Positions 26,101 to 38,100 of a DNA stretch of 64,000 nucleotides are shown here, piece after piece (the stretch's first letter is position 1; every line of letters starts with the position of its first letter). The translations under genes and the position numbers were made by a program. Below the pieces are notes generated by a model. The model saw nothing but the letters and a program-made list of their open reading frames with translations, was not told the DNA's origin and searched no databases. The stretch covers positions 1,199,501 to 1,263,500 of the forward strand of contig JAZGTH010000049.1 in assembly GCA_036877525.1 (NCBI GenBank), written 5' to 3'. The DNA comes from Chromobotia macracanthus (taxonomy: Eukaryota; Chordata; Actinopteri; Cypriniformes; Botiidae).

Positions 26101-29100
26101 ATACAGCTGTAGTTGTTGGCTGAGTTGTTGTGGGTGGGTTTGTGGTTGTTGTAGGCTGGGCTGTGGATGTAGTGTCAGGTGTAGTTGCTGTTGTGGACAC
26201 AGCTGTAGTTGTTGAGTGACTTGTTGTGGGTGGACTTGTGGTTGGTGTAGCCTGGGCTGTGGATGTAGTGGCAGGTGTGGATGTTGTGTGCACAGCTGTA
26301 GTTGTTGGGTGACTTGTTGTGGGTGGATTTGTGGTTGGTGTAGGCTGGGCTGTGGATGTAGTTGCAGGTGTGGTTGTCTTGTGCACAGCTGTAGTTGTTG
26401 GATGAGTTGTTGTGGGTGGGCTTGTGGTCGTTGTAGGCTGGACTGTAGATGTAGTGGTAGGTGTGGTTGTCGTGTGCACAGCTGTAGTTGTTGTGGGTGG
26501 GCTTGTGGTTGTTGTAGGCTGGGCTGTGGATGTAGTGGCAGGTGTGGTTGTAGTATGCACAGCTGTAGTTGTTGTGGGTGGGCTTGTGGTTGTTGTAGGT
26601 TGGGCTGTGGATGTAGTGGGAGATATGGTTGTTGTAGTGGGCACAGCTGTAGTTGTTGTGGGTTCACTTGTGGTTGTTGTAGGCTGGACTGTGGATGTAG
26701 TGAGAGATATGGTTGTTGTAGTGGGCACTGTTGTAGATGCTGGTAGAGTTGTCGTAGGTGAGCTTGTTGTTATAGACTGGGCTGTGGATGTAGTGGCAGG
26801 TGTGGTTGTCGTGTGCACAGCTGGAGCTGTGTGCTGAGTTGTTGTGGGTGGGCTTGTGGTTGTTGTAGACTGGGCTGTGGATGTAGTGTCAGGTGTAGTT
26901 GCTGTAGTGAATACAGCTGTAGTTGTTGGCTGAGTTGTTGTGGGTGGGCTTGTGGTTGTTGTAGGCTGGGCTGTGGATGTAGTGTCAGGTGTAGTTGCTG
27001 TTGTGGACACAGCTGTAGTTGTTGAGTGACTTGTTGTGGGTGGACTTGTGGTTGGTGTAGCCTGGGCTGTGGATGTAGTGGCAGGTGTGGCTGTTGTGTG
27101 CACAGCTGTAGTTGTTGGGTGACTTGTTGTGGGTGGATTTGTGGTTGGTGTAGGCTGGGCTGTGGATGTAGTTGCAGGTGTGGTTGTCTTGTGCACAGCT
27201 GTAGTTGTTGGATGAGTTGTTGTGGGTGGGCTTGTGGTCGTTGTAGGCTGGGCTGTGGATGTAGTGGCAGGTGTGGTTGTAGTATGCACAGCTGTAGTTG
27301 TTGTGGGTGGGCTTGTGGTTGTTGTAGGATGGGCTGTGGATGTAGTGGCAGGTGTGGTTGTCGTGTGCACAGCTGGAGTTGTGGGCTGAGTTGTTGTGGG
27401 TGGGCTTGTGGTTGTTGTAGACTGGGCTGTGGATGTAGTGTCAGGTGTAGTTGCTGTTGTGGACACAGCTGTAGTTGTTGGGTGACTTGTTGTGGGTAGA
27501 CTTGTGGTTGGTGTAGCCTGGGCTGTGGATGTAGTGGCAGGTGTGGTTGTTGTGTGCACAGCTGCAGTTGATGTGGGTGGGCTTGTGGTTGTTGTAGGCT
27601 GGGCTGTGGATGTTGTGGCAGGTGTGGTTGTCTTGTGCACAGCTGTAGTTGTTGGCTGAGTTGTTGTGCGTGGGCTTGTGGTTGTTGTAGGCTGGGCTGT
27701 GGATGTAGTGGCAGGTGTGGCTGTTGTGTGCACAGCTGTAGTTGTTGGGTGACTTGTTGTGGGTGGACTTGTGGTTGGTGTAGGCTGGGCTGTGGATGTA
27801 GTTGCAGGTGTGGTTGTCGTGTGCACAGCTGTAGTTGCTGGGTGAGTTGTTGTGGGTGGGCTTGTGGTTGTTGTAGACTGGCCTGTGGATGTAGTGTCAG
27901 GTGTAGTTGCTGTAGTGGACACAGCTGTAGTTGTTGGGTGACTTGTTGTGGGTGGACTTGTGGTTGGTGTAGCCTGGGCTGTGGATGTAGTGGCAGGTGT
28001 GGTTGTTGTGTGCACAGCTGTAGTTGTTGGGTGACTTGTTGTGGGTGGACTTGTGGTTGGTGTAGGCTGGGCTGTGGATGTAGTGGCAGGTGTGGTTGTT
28101 GTGTACACAGCTGTAGTTGTTGGGTGACTTGTTGTGGGTGGACTTGTGGTTGGTGTAGGCTGGACTGTGGATGTAGTGGCAGGTGTAGTTGCTGTAGTGG
28201 ACACAGCTGTAGTTGATGGGTGAGTTGTTGTGGGTGGGCTTGTGGTTGTCGTAGGCTGGACTGTGGATGTAGTGGTCGGTGTGGTTGTTGTGTGCACAGC
28301 TGTAGTTGTTGTGGGTGGGCTTGTGGATGTTGTAGGCTGGGCTGTGGATGTAGTTGCAGGTGTGGTTGTCGTGTGCACAGCTGTAGTTGATGGGTGAGTT
28401 GTTGTGGGTGGGCTTGTGGTTGTTGTAGGCTGGACTGTGGATGTAGTGGCAGGTGTGGTTGTCGTGTGCACAGCTGTAGTTGTTGTGGGTGGGCTTGTGG
28501 TTGTTGTAGACTGGGCTGTGGATGTAGTGTCAGGTGTAGTTGTTGGGTGACTTGTTGTGGGTGGAATTGTGGTTGGTGTAGCCTGGTCTGTGGATGTAGT
28601 GGCAGGTGTGGTTGTTGTGTGCACAGCTGTAGTTGTTGGGTGAGTTGTTGTGGGTGGACTTGTGGTTGTTTTAGGCTGGGCTATGGATGTAGTGGCAGGT
28701 GTAGTTGCTGTAGTGGACACAGCTGTAGTTGTTGGGTGACTTGTTGTGGGTGGACTTGTGGTTGGTGTAGGCTGGGCTGTGGATGTAGTTGCAGGTGTGG
28801 TTGTCGTGTGCACAGCTGTAGTTGTTGTGGGTGGACTTGTGGTTGTTTTAGGCTGGGCTATGGATGTAGTGGCAGGTGTAGTTGCTGTAGTGGACACAGC
28901 TGTAGTTGTTGGGTGACTTGTTGTGGGTGGACTTGTGGTTGGTGTAGGCTGGGCTGTGGATGTAGTTGCAGGTGTGGTTGTCGTGTGCACAGCTGTAGTT
29001 GATGGGTGAGTTGTTGTGGGTGGGCTTGTGGTCGTTGTAGGCTGGACTGTGGATGTAGTGGTAGGTGTGGTTGTCGTGTGCACAGCTGTAGTTGTTGTGG

Positions 29101-32100
29101 GTGGGCTTGTGGTTGGTGTAGGCTGGACTGTGGATGTAGTGGTAGGTGTGGTTGTCGTGTGCACAGCTGTAGTTGTTGTGGGTGAGCTTGTGGTTGTTGT
29201 AGGCTGGGCTGTGGATGTAGTGGCAGGTGTAGTTGCTGTAGTAAACATAGCTGTAATTGTTGTGGGTGGGCTTGTGGTTGTTGTAGGCTGGGCTGTGGAT
29301 GAAGTGGCAGGTGTGGTTGTCGTGTGCACAGCTGTAGTTGTGGGCTGAGTTGTTGTGGGTGGGCTTGTGGTTGTTGTAGGCTGGGCTGTGGATGTAGTGG
29401 CAGGTGTGGTTGTCGTGTGCACAGCTGTAGTTGTTGGGTGAGATGTTGTGGGTGGGCTTGTGGTTGGTGTAGGCTGGGATGTGGATGTAGTGGCAGGTGT
29501 GGTTGTCGTGTGCACAGCTGTAGTTCTGGGCTGAGTTGTTGTGGGTGGGCTTGTGGTTGTTGTAGGCTGGGCTGTGGATGTAGTGGCAGGTGTGGTTGTT
29601 GTGTGCATAGCTGTAGTTGCTGGGTGAGTTGTGGTGGGTGGGCTTGTGGTTGGTGTAGGCTGGGCTGTGGATGTAGTGGCAGGTGTGGTTGTCGTGTGCA
29701 CAGCTGTAGTTGTTGTGGGTGGGCTTGTGGTTGGTGTAGGCTGGGATGTGGATGTAGTGGCAGGTGTGGTTGTCATATGCACATCTGTAGTTGTTGGCTG
29801 AGTTGTTGTGGGTGGGCTTGTGGTTGTTGTAGGCTGGGCTGTGGATGTAGTGGCAGGTGTAGTTGCTGTAGTGGACACAGCTGTATGGTGACTTGTTGTG
29901 GGTGGACTTGTGGTTGGTGTAGCCTGGGCTGTGGATGTAGTGGCAGGTGTGGTTGTTGTGTGCACAGCTGTAGTTGTTGGGTGACTTGTTGTGGGTGGAC
30001 TTGTGGTTGGTGTAGGCTGGGCTGTGGATGTAGTGGCAGGTGTGGTTGTTGTGTACACAGCTGTAGTTGTTGGGTGACTTGTTGTGGGTGGACTTGTGGT
30101 TGGTGTAGGCTGGACTGTGGATGTAGTGGCAGGTGTAGTTGCTGTAGTGGACACAGCTGTAGTTGATGGGTGAGTTGTTGTGGGTGGGCTTGTGGTTGTC
30201 GTAGGCTGGACTGTGGATGTAGTGGTCGGTGTGGTTGTTGTGTGCACAGCTGTAGTTGTTGTGGGTGGGCTTGTGGATGTTGTAGGCTGGGCTGTGGATG
30301 TAGTGGCAGGTGTGGTTGTCGTGTGCACAGCTGTAGTTGATGGGTGAGTTGTTGTGGGTGGGCTTGTGGTTGTTGTAGGCTGGACTGTGGATGTAGTGGT
30401 AGGTGTGGTTGTCGTGTGCACAGCTGTAGTTGTTGTGGGTGGGCTTGTGGTTGTTGTAGACTGGGCTGTGGATGTAGTGTCAGGTGTAGTTGTTGGGTGA
30501 CTTGTTGTGGGTGGAATTGTGGTTGGTGTACGCTGGGCTGTGGATGTAGTGGCAGGTGTGGTTGTCGTGTGCACAGCTGTAGTTGTTGTGGGTGGGCTTG
30601 TGGTTGGTGTAGGCTGGGATGTGGATGTAGTGGCAGGTGTGTTGTTCCTGTGCACAGCTGTAGTTGTTGAGCTGAGTTTTGTGAGTTGTTGTGGGTGGGC
30701 TTGTGGTTGTTGTAGGCTGGGCTGTGGATGTAGTGGCAGGTGTAGTTGCTGTAGTGGACACAGCTGTAGTTGCTGGGTGAGTTGTTGTGGGTGGACTTGT
30801 GGTTGGTGTTGGCTGGGCTGTGGATGTAGTTGCAGGTGTGGTTGTCGTGTGCACAGCTGTAGTTGTTGGGTGAGTTGTTGTGGGTGGGCTTATGGTTGTT
30901 GTAGGCTGGACTGTGGATGTAGTGGTAGGTGTGGTTGTCGTGTGCACAGCTGTAGTTTTGTGAGTTGTTGTGGGTGGGCTTGTGGTTGATGTAGGCTGGG
31001 CTGTGGATGTAGTGGCAGGTGTAGTTGCTGTAGTGGACACAGCTGTAGTTGTTGGGTAACTTGTTGTGGGTGGACTTGTGGTTGGTGTAGGCTGGGCTGT
31101 GGATTTAGTGGCAGGTGTGGTTGTCGTGTGCACAGCTGTAGTTGTTGGCTGAGTTGTTGTGGGTGGGCTTGTGGTTGTTGTAGGCTGGGCTGTGGATGTA
31201 GTGGCAGGTGTAGTTGCTGTAGTGGACACAGCTGTAGTTGCTGGGTGAGTTGTTGTGTGCAAAGCTGTAGTTGTTGGGTGAGTTGTTGGGGGTGGGCTTA
31301 TGGTCGTTGAAGGCTGGACTGTGGATGTAGTTGCAGGTGTGGTTGTCGTGTGCACAGATGTAGTTGTTGTGGGTGAGCTTGTGGTTGTTGTAGGCTGGGC
31401 TGTGGATGTAGTGGCAGGTGTAGTTGCTGTAGTGAACACAGCTGTAGTTGTTGGGTGAGTTGTTGTGGGTGGACTTATGGTTGGTGTAGGCTGGGCTGTG
31501 GATGTAGTGGCAGGTGTGGTTGTCGTGTGCACAGATGTAGTTGTTGTGGGTGAGTTTGTGGTTGATGTAGGCTGGGCTGTGGATGTAGTGGCAGATGTAG
31601 TTGCTGTAGTGGACACAGCTGTAGTTGTTGGGTGAGATGTTGTGGGTGGGCTTGTGGTTGGTGTAGGCTGGGATGTGGATGTAGTGGCAGGTGTGGTTGC
31701 TGTAGTGGACATAGCTGTAGTTGTTGGGTGACTTGTTGTGGGTGGACTTGTGGTTGGTGTAGGCTGGGCTGTGGATGTAGTGGCAGGTGTGGTTGTCGTG
31801 TGCACAGCTGTAGTTGTTGTGGGTGGGCTTGTGGTTGTTGTAGGCTGGGCTGTGGATGTAGTGGCAGGTGTAGTTGCTGTAGTGGACATAGCTGTAGTTG
31901 TTGGGTGACTTGTTGTGGGTGGACTTGTGGTTGGTGTAGGCTGGGCTGTGGATGTAGTGGCAGGTGTGGTTGTCGTGTGCACAGCTGTTTGGAGTTGTTG
32001 TGGGTGGGCTTGTGGTTGTTGTAGGCTGGGCTGTGGATGTAGTGGCAGGTGTGGTTGTCGTGTGCACAGCTGTAGTTGTTGTGGGTGCGCTTGTGGTTGT

Positions 32101-35100
32101 TGTAGGCTGGGCTGTGGATGTAGTGGCAGGTGTAGTTGCTGTAGTGGACACAGCTGTAGTTGTTGGGTGACTTGTTGTGGGTGGACTTGTGGTTGGTGTT
32201 GGCTGGGCTGTGGATGTAGTTGTAGGTGTGGTTGTCGTGTGCACAGCTGTAGTTGTTGTGGGTGGGCTTGTAGTTGTTATAGGCTGGGCTGTGGATGTAG
32301 TGGCAGGTGTAGTTGCTGTAGTGAACACAGCTGTAGTTGTTGGGTGAGTTGTTGTGGGTGGACTTGTGGTTGGTGTAGGCTGGGCTGTGGATGTAGTGGC
32401 AGGTATGGTTGTCGTGTGCACAGCTGTAGTTGTTGTGGGTGGGTTTGTAGTTGTTGTAGGTTGGGCTGTGGATGTAGTGGGAGATATGGTTGTTGTAGTG
32501 GGCACAGCTGTAGTTGTTGTGGGTTCGCTTGTGGCCGTTGTAGGCTGGGCTGTTGATGTAGTGGGAGATATGGTTGTTGTAGTGGGCACAGTTGTAGTTG
32601 TTGGCTGAGTTGAGCTTGTTTGAAAAGTTGTACTTGGGGGTTGAGTTGTAGCTGTAAGAAGGAGTGTGGTCATAATTGTTATTTGTGTTTTAAAATATGT
32701 CGACTAATATTTTTGCTCAAAATGTACTCATTTTTTAAGGCCATGCTACCTCAATCAATTATGATTAAGCATAATTTAGATTTAAGTAATATGTAGAGAC
32801 AATTATACAACACATAAGTTATAGTTCACACTAAATGTGCCAGTTATTCAGGTTAATATATGTAGTCCATTAGAATGACTAATAATTAGTGATAGAGAAT
32901 ATCTCAAAATACAGTCTTTTTCTGCACAGATGTTAATCTATGAGTTATACTTACCATTTACACTTATGATATTAAAACTTGTGTTTGAACTGGTAATTGC
33001 ATTTTCAACATCAATACTATTCACAGTGTTTATGAACTGTGCTTGTGCATCTGTAACGGTTGATCCAGAACTACATAAAAGAAAGAAAATACATGAGCTT
33101 ATTCTAAATGCAAATTATTTTTGTGATTTTTTGATAGACTTTGTAATGAATGTCAAAATTAGCACACACACACACACATATATATATATTGCTATGTGTA
33201 ATGAATACAAACACTCTGTTATGCATAACTAAAATGCAAATTAAAACAATTATTTTTTAAAATGAAAAAGAAACACTTACTAGAACCGAATGATTTTTAT
33301 ACTTAAGAAAGAAGGGAATGCATGCTTTAAAATGCTCCCAAACTGTAGAGAAAGAACCACACATTTGGTTATGAATTGTAAATTATACTACAGACTCAAT
33401 TAGAGAAGAAATAAATCATTACAATATAAAAGAACTAACAGTGATTATTTTGTTGTTATAGGACATACAGTAACTTTATTAATTATGTCTAAATATTAGT
33501 GCATGATAACAGAGATCTGTAATACGTTTTTCTAGTTTCCCTGACTTTACTGTCTGTTATATTTTTATGCTCATATTAAACTACAATATTCCCCAATAAA
33601 TGTATTTAAGGGCTTGCAAAATGATGTACCTCATCTTTGACTTTTGTTTCTCGTTTTTTAAAAGAATCAGAAGATGAATCCAAAAGATCAGAATCAAATG
33701 TTTCACTAGTAGTGATTTTGATATAGACTGTGATTGTTAAAGGCCGGGTTGTGGTCATAGTAGAAGGTGTGGTTGTTGTCGTGGGCACAGCTGTAGTTGT
33801 TGTGGGTTCACTTGTGGTTGTTGTAGGCTGGACTGTGGATGTAGTGAGAGATACGGTTGTTGTAGTGGGCACTGTTGTAGATGCTGGTAGAGTTGTCCTA
33901 GGTGAGCTTGTTGTTATAGACTGGGCTGTGGACGTAGTGGCAGTTGTGGTTGTTGTAGTGGCAGGTGTAGTTGTTGTAGTGAATACAGTTGACATTGTTG
34001 GCTGAGTTGTTGTGGGTGGGATTGTGTTTTTGTAGGCTGGGTTGTAGACATAGTCCAAGTTGTTCTCATGGGCAGAGTTGTCAAAGGTGAGCTTGTTGTT
34101 GTTGTAGGCTGGGCTGTGGATGTAGTGGCAGGTGTAGTTGCTGTAGTGAACACAGCTGTAGTTGTTGGGTGAGTTGTTGTGGGTGGACTTGTGGTTGGTG
34201 TAGGCTGGGCTGTGGATGTAGTTGCAGGTGTGGTTGTCGTGTGCACAGCTGTAGTTGTTGTGGGTGGGCTTGTGGTTGTTGTAGGCTGGGCTGTGGATGT
34301 AGTGGTAGGTGTAGTTGCTGTAGTGAACACAGTTGTAGTTGTTGGGTGACTTGTTGTGGGTGGACTTGTGGTTGGTGTAGGCTGGGCTGTGGATGTAGTG
34401 GCAGGTGTGGTTGTCGTGTGCACAGCTGTAGTTGTTATTGTTGTGGGTGGGCTTGTGGTTGTTGTAGGCTGGACTGTGGATGTAGTGGTGGGTGTGGTTG
34501 TCGTGTGCACAGCTGTAGTTGTTGTGGGTGGGCTTGTGGTTGGTGTAGGCTGGACTGTGGATGTAGTGGAAGGTGTGGTTGTCGTGTGCACAGCTGTAGT
34601 TGTTGTGGGTGGGCTTGTGGTTGTTGTAGACTGGGCTGTGGATGTAGTGTCAGGTGTAGTTGTTGGGTGACTTGTTGTGGGTGGAATTGTGGTTGGTGTA
34701 GCCTGGTCTGTGGATGTAGTGGCAGGTGTGGTTGTTGTGTGCACAGCTGTAGTTGTTGGGTGACTTGTTGTGGGTGGACTTGTGGTTGGTGTAGGCTGGA
34801 CTGTGGATGTAGTGGTAGGTGTGGTTGTCGTGTGCACAGCTGTAGTTGTTGTGGGTGGGCTTGTGGTTGGTGTAAGCTGGGCTGTGGATGTAGTGGCAGG
34901 TGTGGTTGTCGTGTGCACAGCTGTAGTTGCTGGGTGAGTTGTTGTGGGTGGGCTTGTGGTTGTTGTAGACTGGGCTGTGGATGTAGTGTCAGGTGTAGTT
35001 GTTGGGTGACTTGTTGTGGGTGGACTTGTGGTTGGTGTAGGCTGGGCTGTGGATGTAGTTGCAGGTGTGGTTGTCGTGTGCACAGCTGTAGTTGTTGTGG

Positions 35101-38100
35101 GTGCGCTTGTGGTTGTTGTAGGCTGGGATGTGGATGGAGTGGCAGGTGTAGTTGCTGTAGTGGATACAGCTGTAGTTGTTGGGTGAGTTGTTGTGGGTGG
35201 ACTTGTGGTTGTTTTAGGCTGGGCTATGGATGTAGTGGCAGGTGTAGTTGCTGTAGTGGACACAGCTGTAGTTGTTGGGTGACTTGTTGTGGGTGGACTT
35301 GTGGTTGGTGTAGGCTGGGCTGTGGATGTAGTTGCAGGTGTGGTTGTCGTGTGCACAGCTGTAGTTGATGGGTGAGTTGTTGTGGGTGGGCTTGTGGTCA
35401 TTGTAGGCTGGACTGTGGATGTAGTGGTAGGTGTGGTTGTCGTGTGCACAGCTGTAGTTGTTGTGGGTGGGCTTGTGGTTGGTGTAGGCTGGACTGTGGA
35501 TGTAGTGGTAGGTGTGGTTGTCGTGTGCACAGCTGTAGTTGTTGTGGGTGAGCTTGTGGTTGTTGTAGGCTGGGCTGTGGATGTAGTGGCAGGTGTAGTT
35601 GCTGTAGTAAACATAGCTGTAATTGTTGTGGGTGGGCTTGTGGTTGTTGTAGGCTGGGCTGTGGATGAAGTGGCAGGTGTGGTTGTCGTGTGCACAGCTG
35701 TAGTTGTGGGCTGAGTTGTTGTGGGTGGGCTTGTGGTTGTTGTAGGCTGGGCTGTGGATGTAGTGGCAGGTGTGGTTGTCATGTGCACAGCTGTAGTTGT
35801 TGGGTGAGATGTTGTGGGTGGGCTTGTGGTTGGTGTAGGCTGGGATGTGGATGTAGTGGCAGGTGTGGTTGTCGTGTGCACAGCTGTAGTTCTGGGCTGA
35901 GTTGTTGTGGGTGGGCTTGTGGTTGTTGTAGGCTGGGCTGTGGATGTAGAGGCAGGTGTGGTTGTTGTGTGCATAGCTGTAGTTGCTGGGTGAGTTGTGG
36001 TGGGTGGGCTTGTGGTTGGTGTACGCTGGGCTGTGGATGTAGTGGCAGGTGTGGTTGTCGTGTGCACAGCTGTAGTTGTTGTGGGTGGGCTTGTGGTTGG
36101 TGTAGGCTGGGATGTGGATGTAGTGGCAGGTGTGGTTGTCATGTGCACAGCTGTAGTTGTTGGCTGAGTTGTTGTGGGTGAGTTTGTGGTTGATGTAGGC
36201 TGGGCTGTGGATGTAGTGGCAGGTGTAGTTGCTGTTGTGGACACAGCTGTAGTTGTTGGGTGAGATGTTGTGGGTGGGCTTGTGGTTGGTGTAGGCTGGG
36301 ATGTGGATTTAGTGGCAGGTGTGGTTGTCGTGTGCACAGCTGTAGTTGTTGGCTGAGTTGTTGTGGGTGGGCTTGTGGTTGTTGTAGGCTGGGCTGTGGA
36401 TGTAGTGGCAGGTGTAGTTGCTGTAGTGGACACAGCTGTAGTTGCTGGGTGAGTTGTTGTGTGCAAAGCTGTAGTTGTTGGGTGAGTTGTTGGGGGTGGG
36501 CTTATGGTCGTTGAAGGCTGGACTGTGGATGTAGTTGCAGGTGTGGTTGTCGTGTGCACAGATGTAGTTGTTGTGGGTGAGTTTGTGGTTGATGTAGGCT
36601 GGGCTGTGGATGTAGTGGCAGGTGTAGTTGCTGTAGTGGACACAGCTGTAGTTGTTGGGTGAGATGTTGTGGGTGGGCTTGTGGTTGGTGTAGGCTGGGC
36701 TGTGGATGTAGTGGCAGGTGTGGTTGTCGTGTGCACAGCTGTAGTTGTTGTGGGTGGGCTTGTGGTTGTTGTAGACTGGGCTGTGGATGTAGTGGCAGGT
36801 GTGGTTGTCGTGTGCACAGCTGTAGTTGTTGTGGGTGCGCTTGTGGTTGTTGTAGGCTGGGCTGTGGATGTAGTGGCAGGTGTAGTTGCTGTAGTGGACA
36901 CAGCTGTAGTTGTTGGGTGACTTGTTGTGGGTGGACTTGTGGTTGGTGTTGGCTGGGCTGTGGATGTAGTTGTAGGTGTGGTTGTCGTGTGCACAGCTGT
37001 AGTTGTTGTGGGTGGGCTTGTAGTTGTTATAGGCTGGGCTGTGGATGTAGTGGCAGGTGTAGTTGCTGTAGTGAACACAGCTGTAGTTGTTGGGTGAGTT
37101 GTTGTGGGTGGACTTGTGGTTGGTGTAGGCTGGGCTGTGGATGTAGTGGCAGGTATGGTTGTCGTGTGCACAGCTGTAGTTGTTGTGGGTGGGTTTGTAG
37201 TTGTTGTAGGTTGGGCTGTGGATGTAGTGGGAGATATGGTTGTTGTAGTGGGCACAGCTGTAGTTGTTGTGGGTTCGCTTGTGGCCGTTGATGTAGTGGG
37301 AGATATGGTTGTTGTAGTGGGCACAGTTGTAGTTGTTGGCTGAGTTGAGCTTGTTTGAAAAGTTGTACTTGGGGGTTGAGTTGTAGCTGTAAGAAGGAGT
37401 GTGGTCATAATTGTTATTTGTGTTTTAAAATATGTCGACTAATATTTTTGCTCAAAATGTACTCATTTTTTAAGGCCATGCTACCTCAATCAATTATGAT
37501 TAAGCATAATTTAGATTTAAGTAATATGTAGAGACAATTATACAACACATAAGTTATAGTTCACACTAAATGTGCCAGTTATTCAGGTTAATATATGTAG
37601 TCCATTAGAATGACTAATAATTAGTGATAGAGAATATCTCAAAATACAGTCTTTTTCTGCACAGATGTTAATCTATGAGTTATACTTACCATTTACACTT
37701 ATGATATTAAAACTTGTGTTTGAACTGGTAATTGCATTTTCAACATCAATACTATTCACAGTGTTTATGAACTGTGCTTGTGCATCTGTAACGGTTGATC
37801 CAGAACTACATAAAAGAAAGAAAATACATGAGCTTATTCTAAATGCAAATTATTTTTGTGATTTTTTGATAGACTTTGTAATGAATGTCAAAATTAGCAC
37901 ACACACACACACATATATATATTGCTATGTGTAATGAATACAAACACTCTGTTATGCATAACTAAAATGCAAATTAAAACAATTATTTTTTAAAATGAAA
38001 AAGAAACACTTACTAGAACCGAATGATTTTTATACTTAAGAAAGAAGGGAATGCATGCTTTAAAATGCTCCCAAACTGTAGAGAAAGAACCACACATTTG

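Noticed and set aside
31105..31985. His/Tyr/Asn-rich protein (CHYIHSPAYNNHK) as a separate gene
   Set aside because: It is the Thr/Pro repeat read out of frame after the break at about 31985.
25598..37291. Long plus-strand frames rich in Cys and Gly (CGWACGCCRLGCGCSGRC), like keratin-associated proteins or metallothioneins
   Set aside because: They are the antisense of the Thr/Pro repeats. Their composition is forced by the repeat and they lack starts, signals or splice context; minus-strand exons with clean splice sites explain the region.
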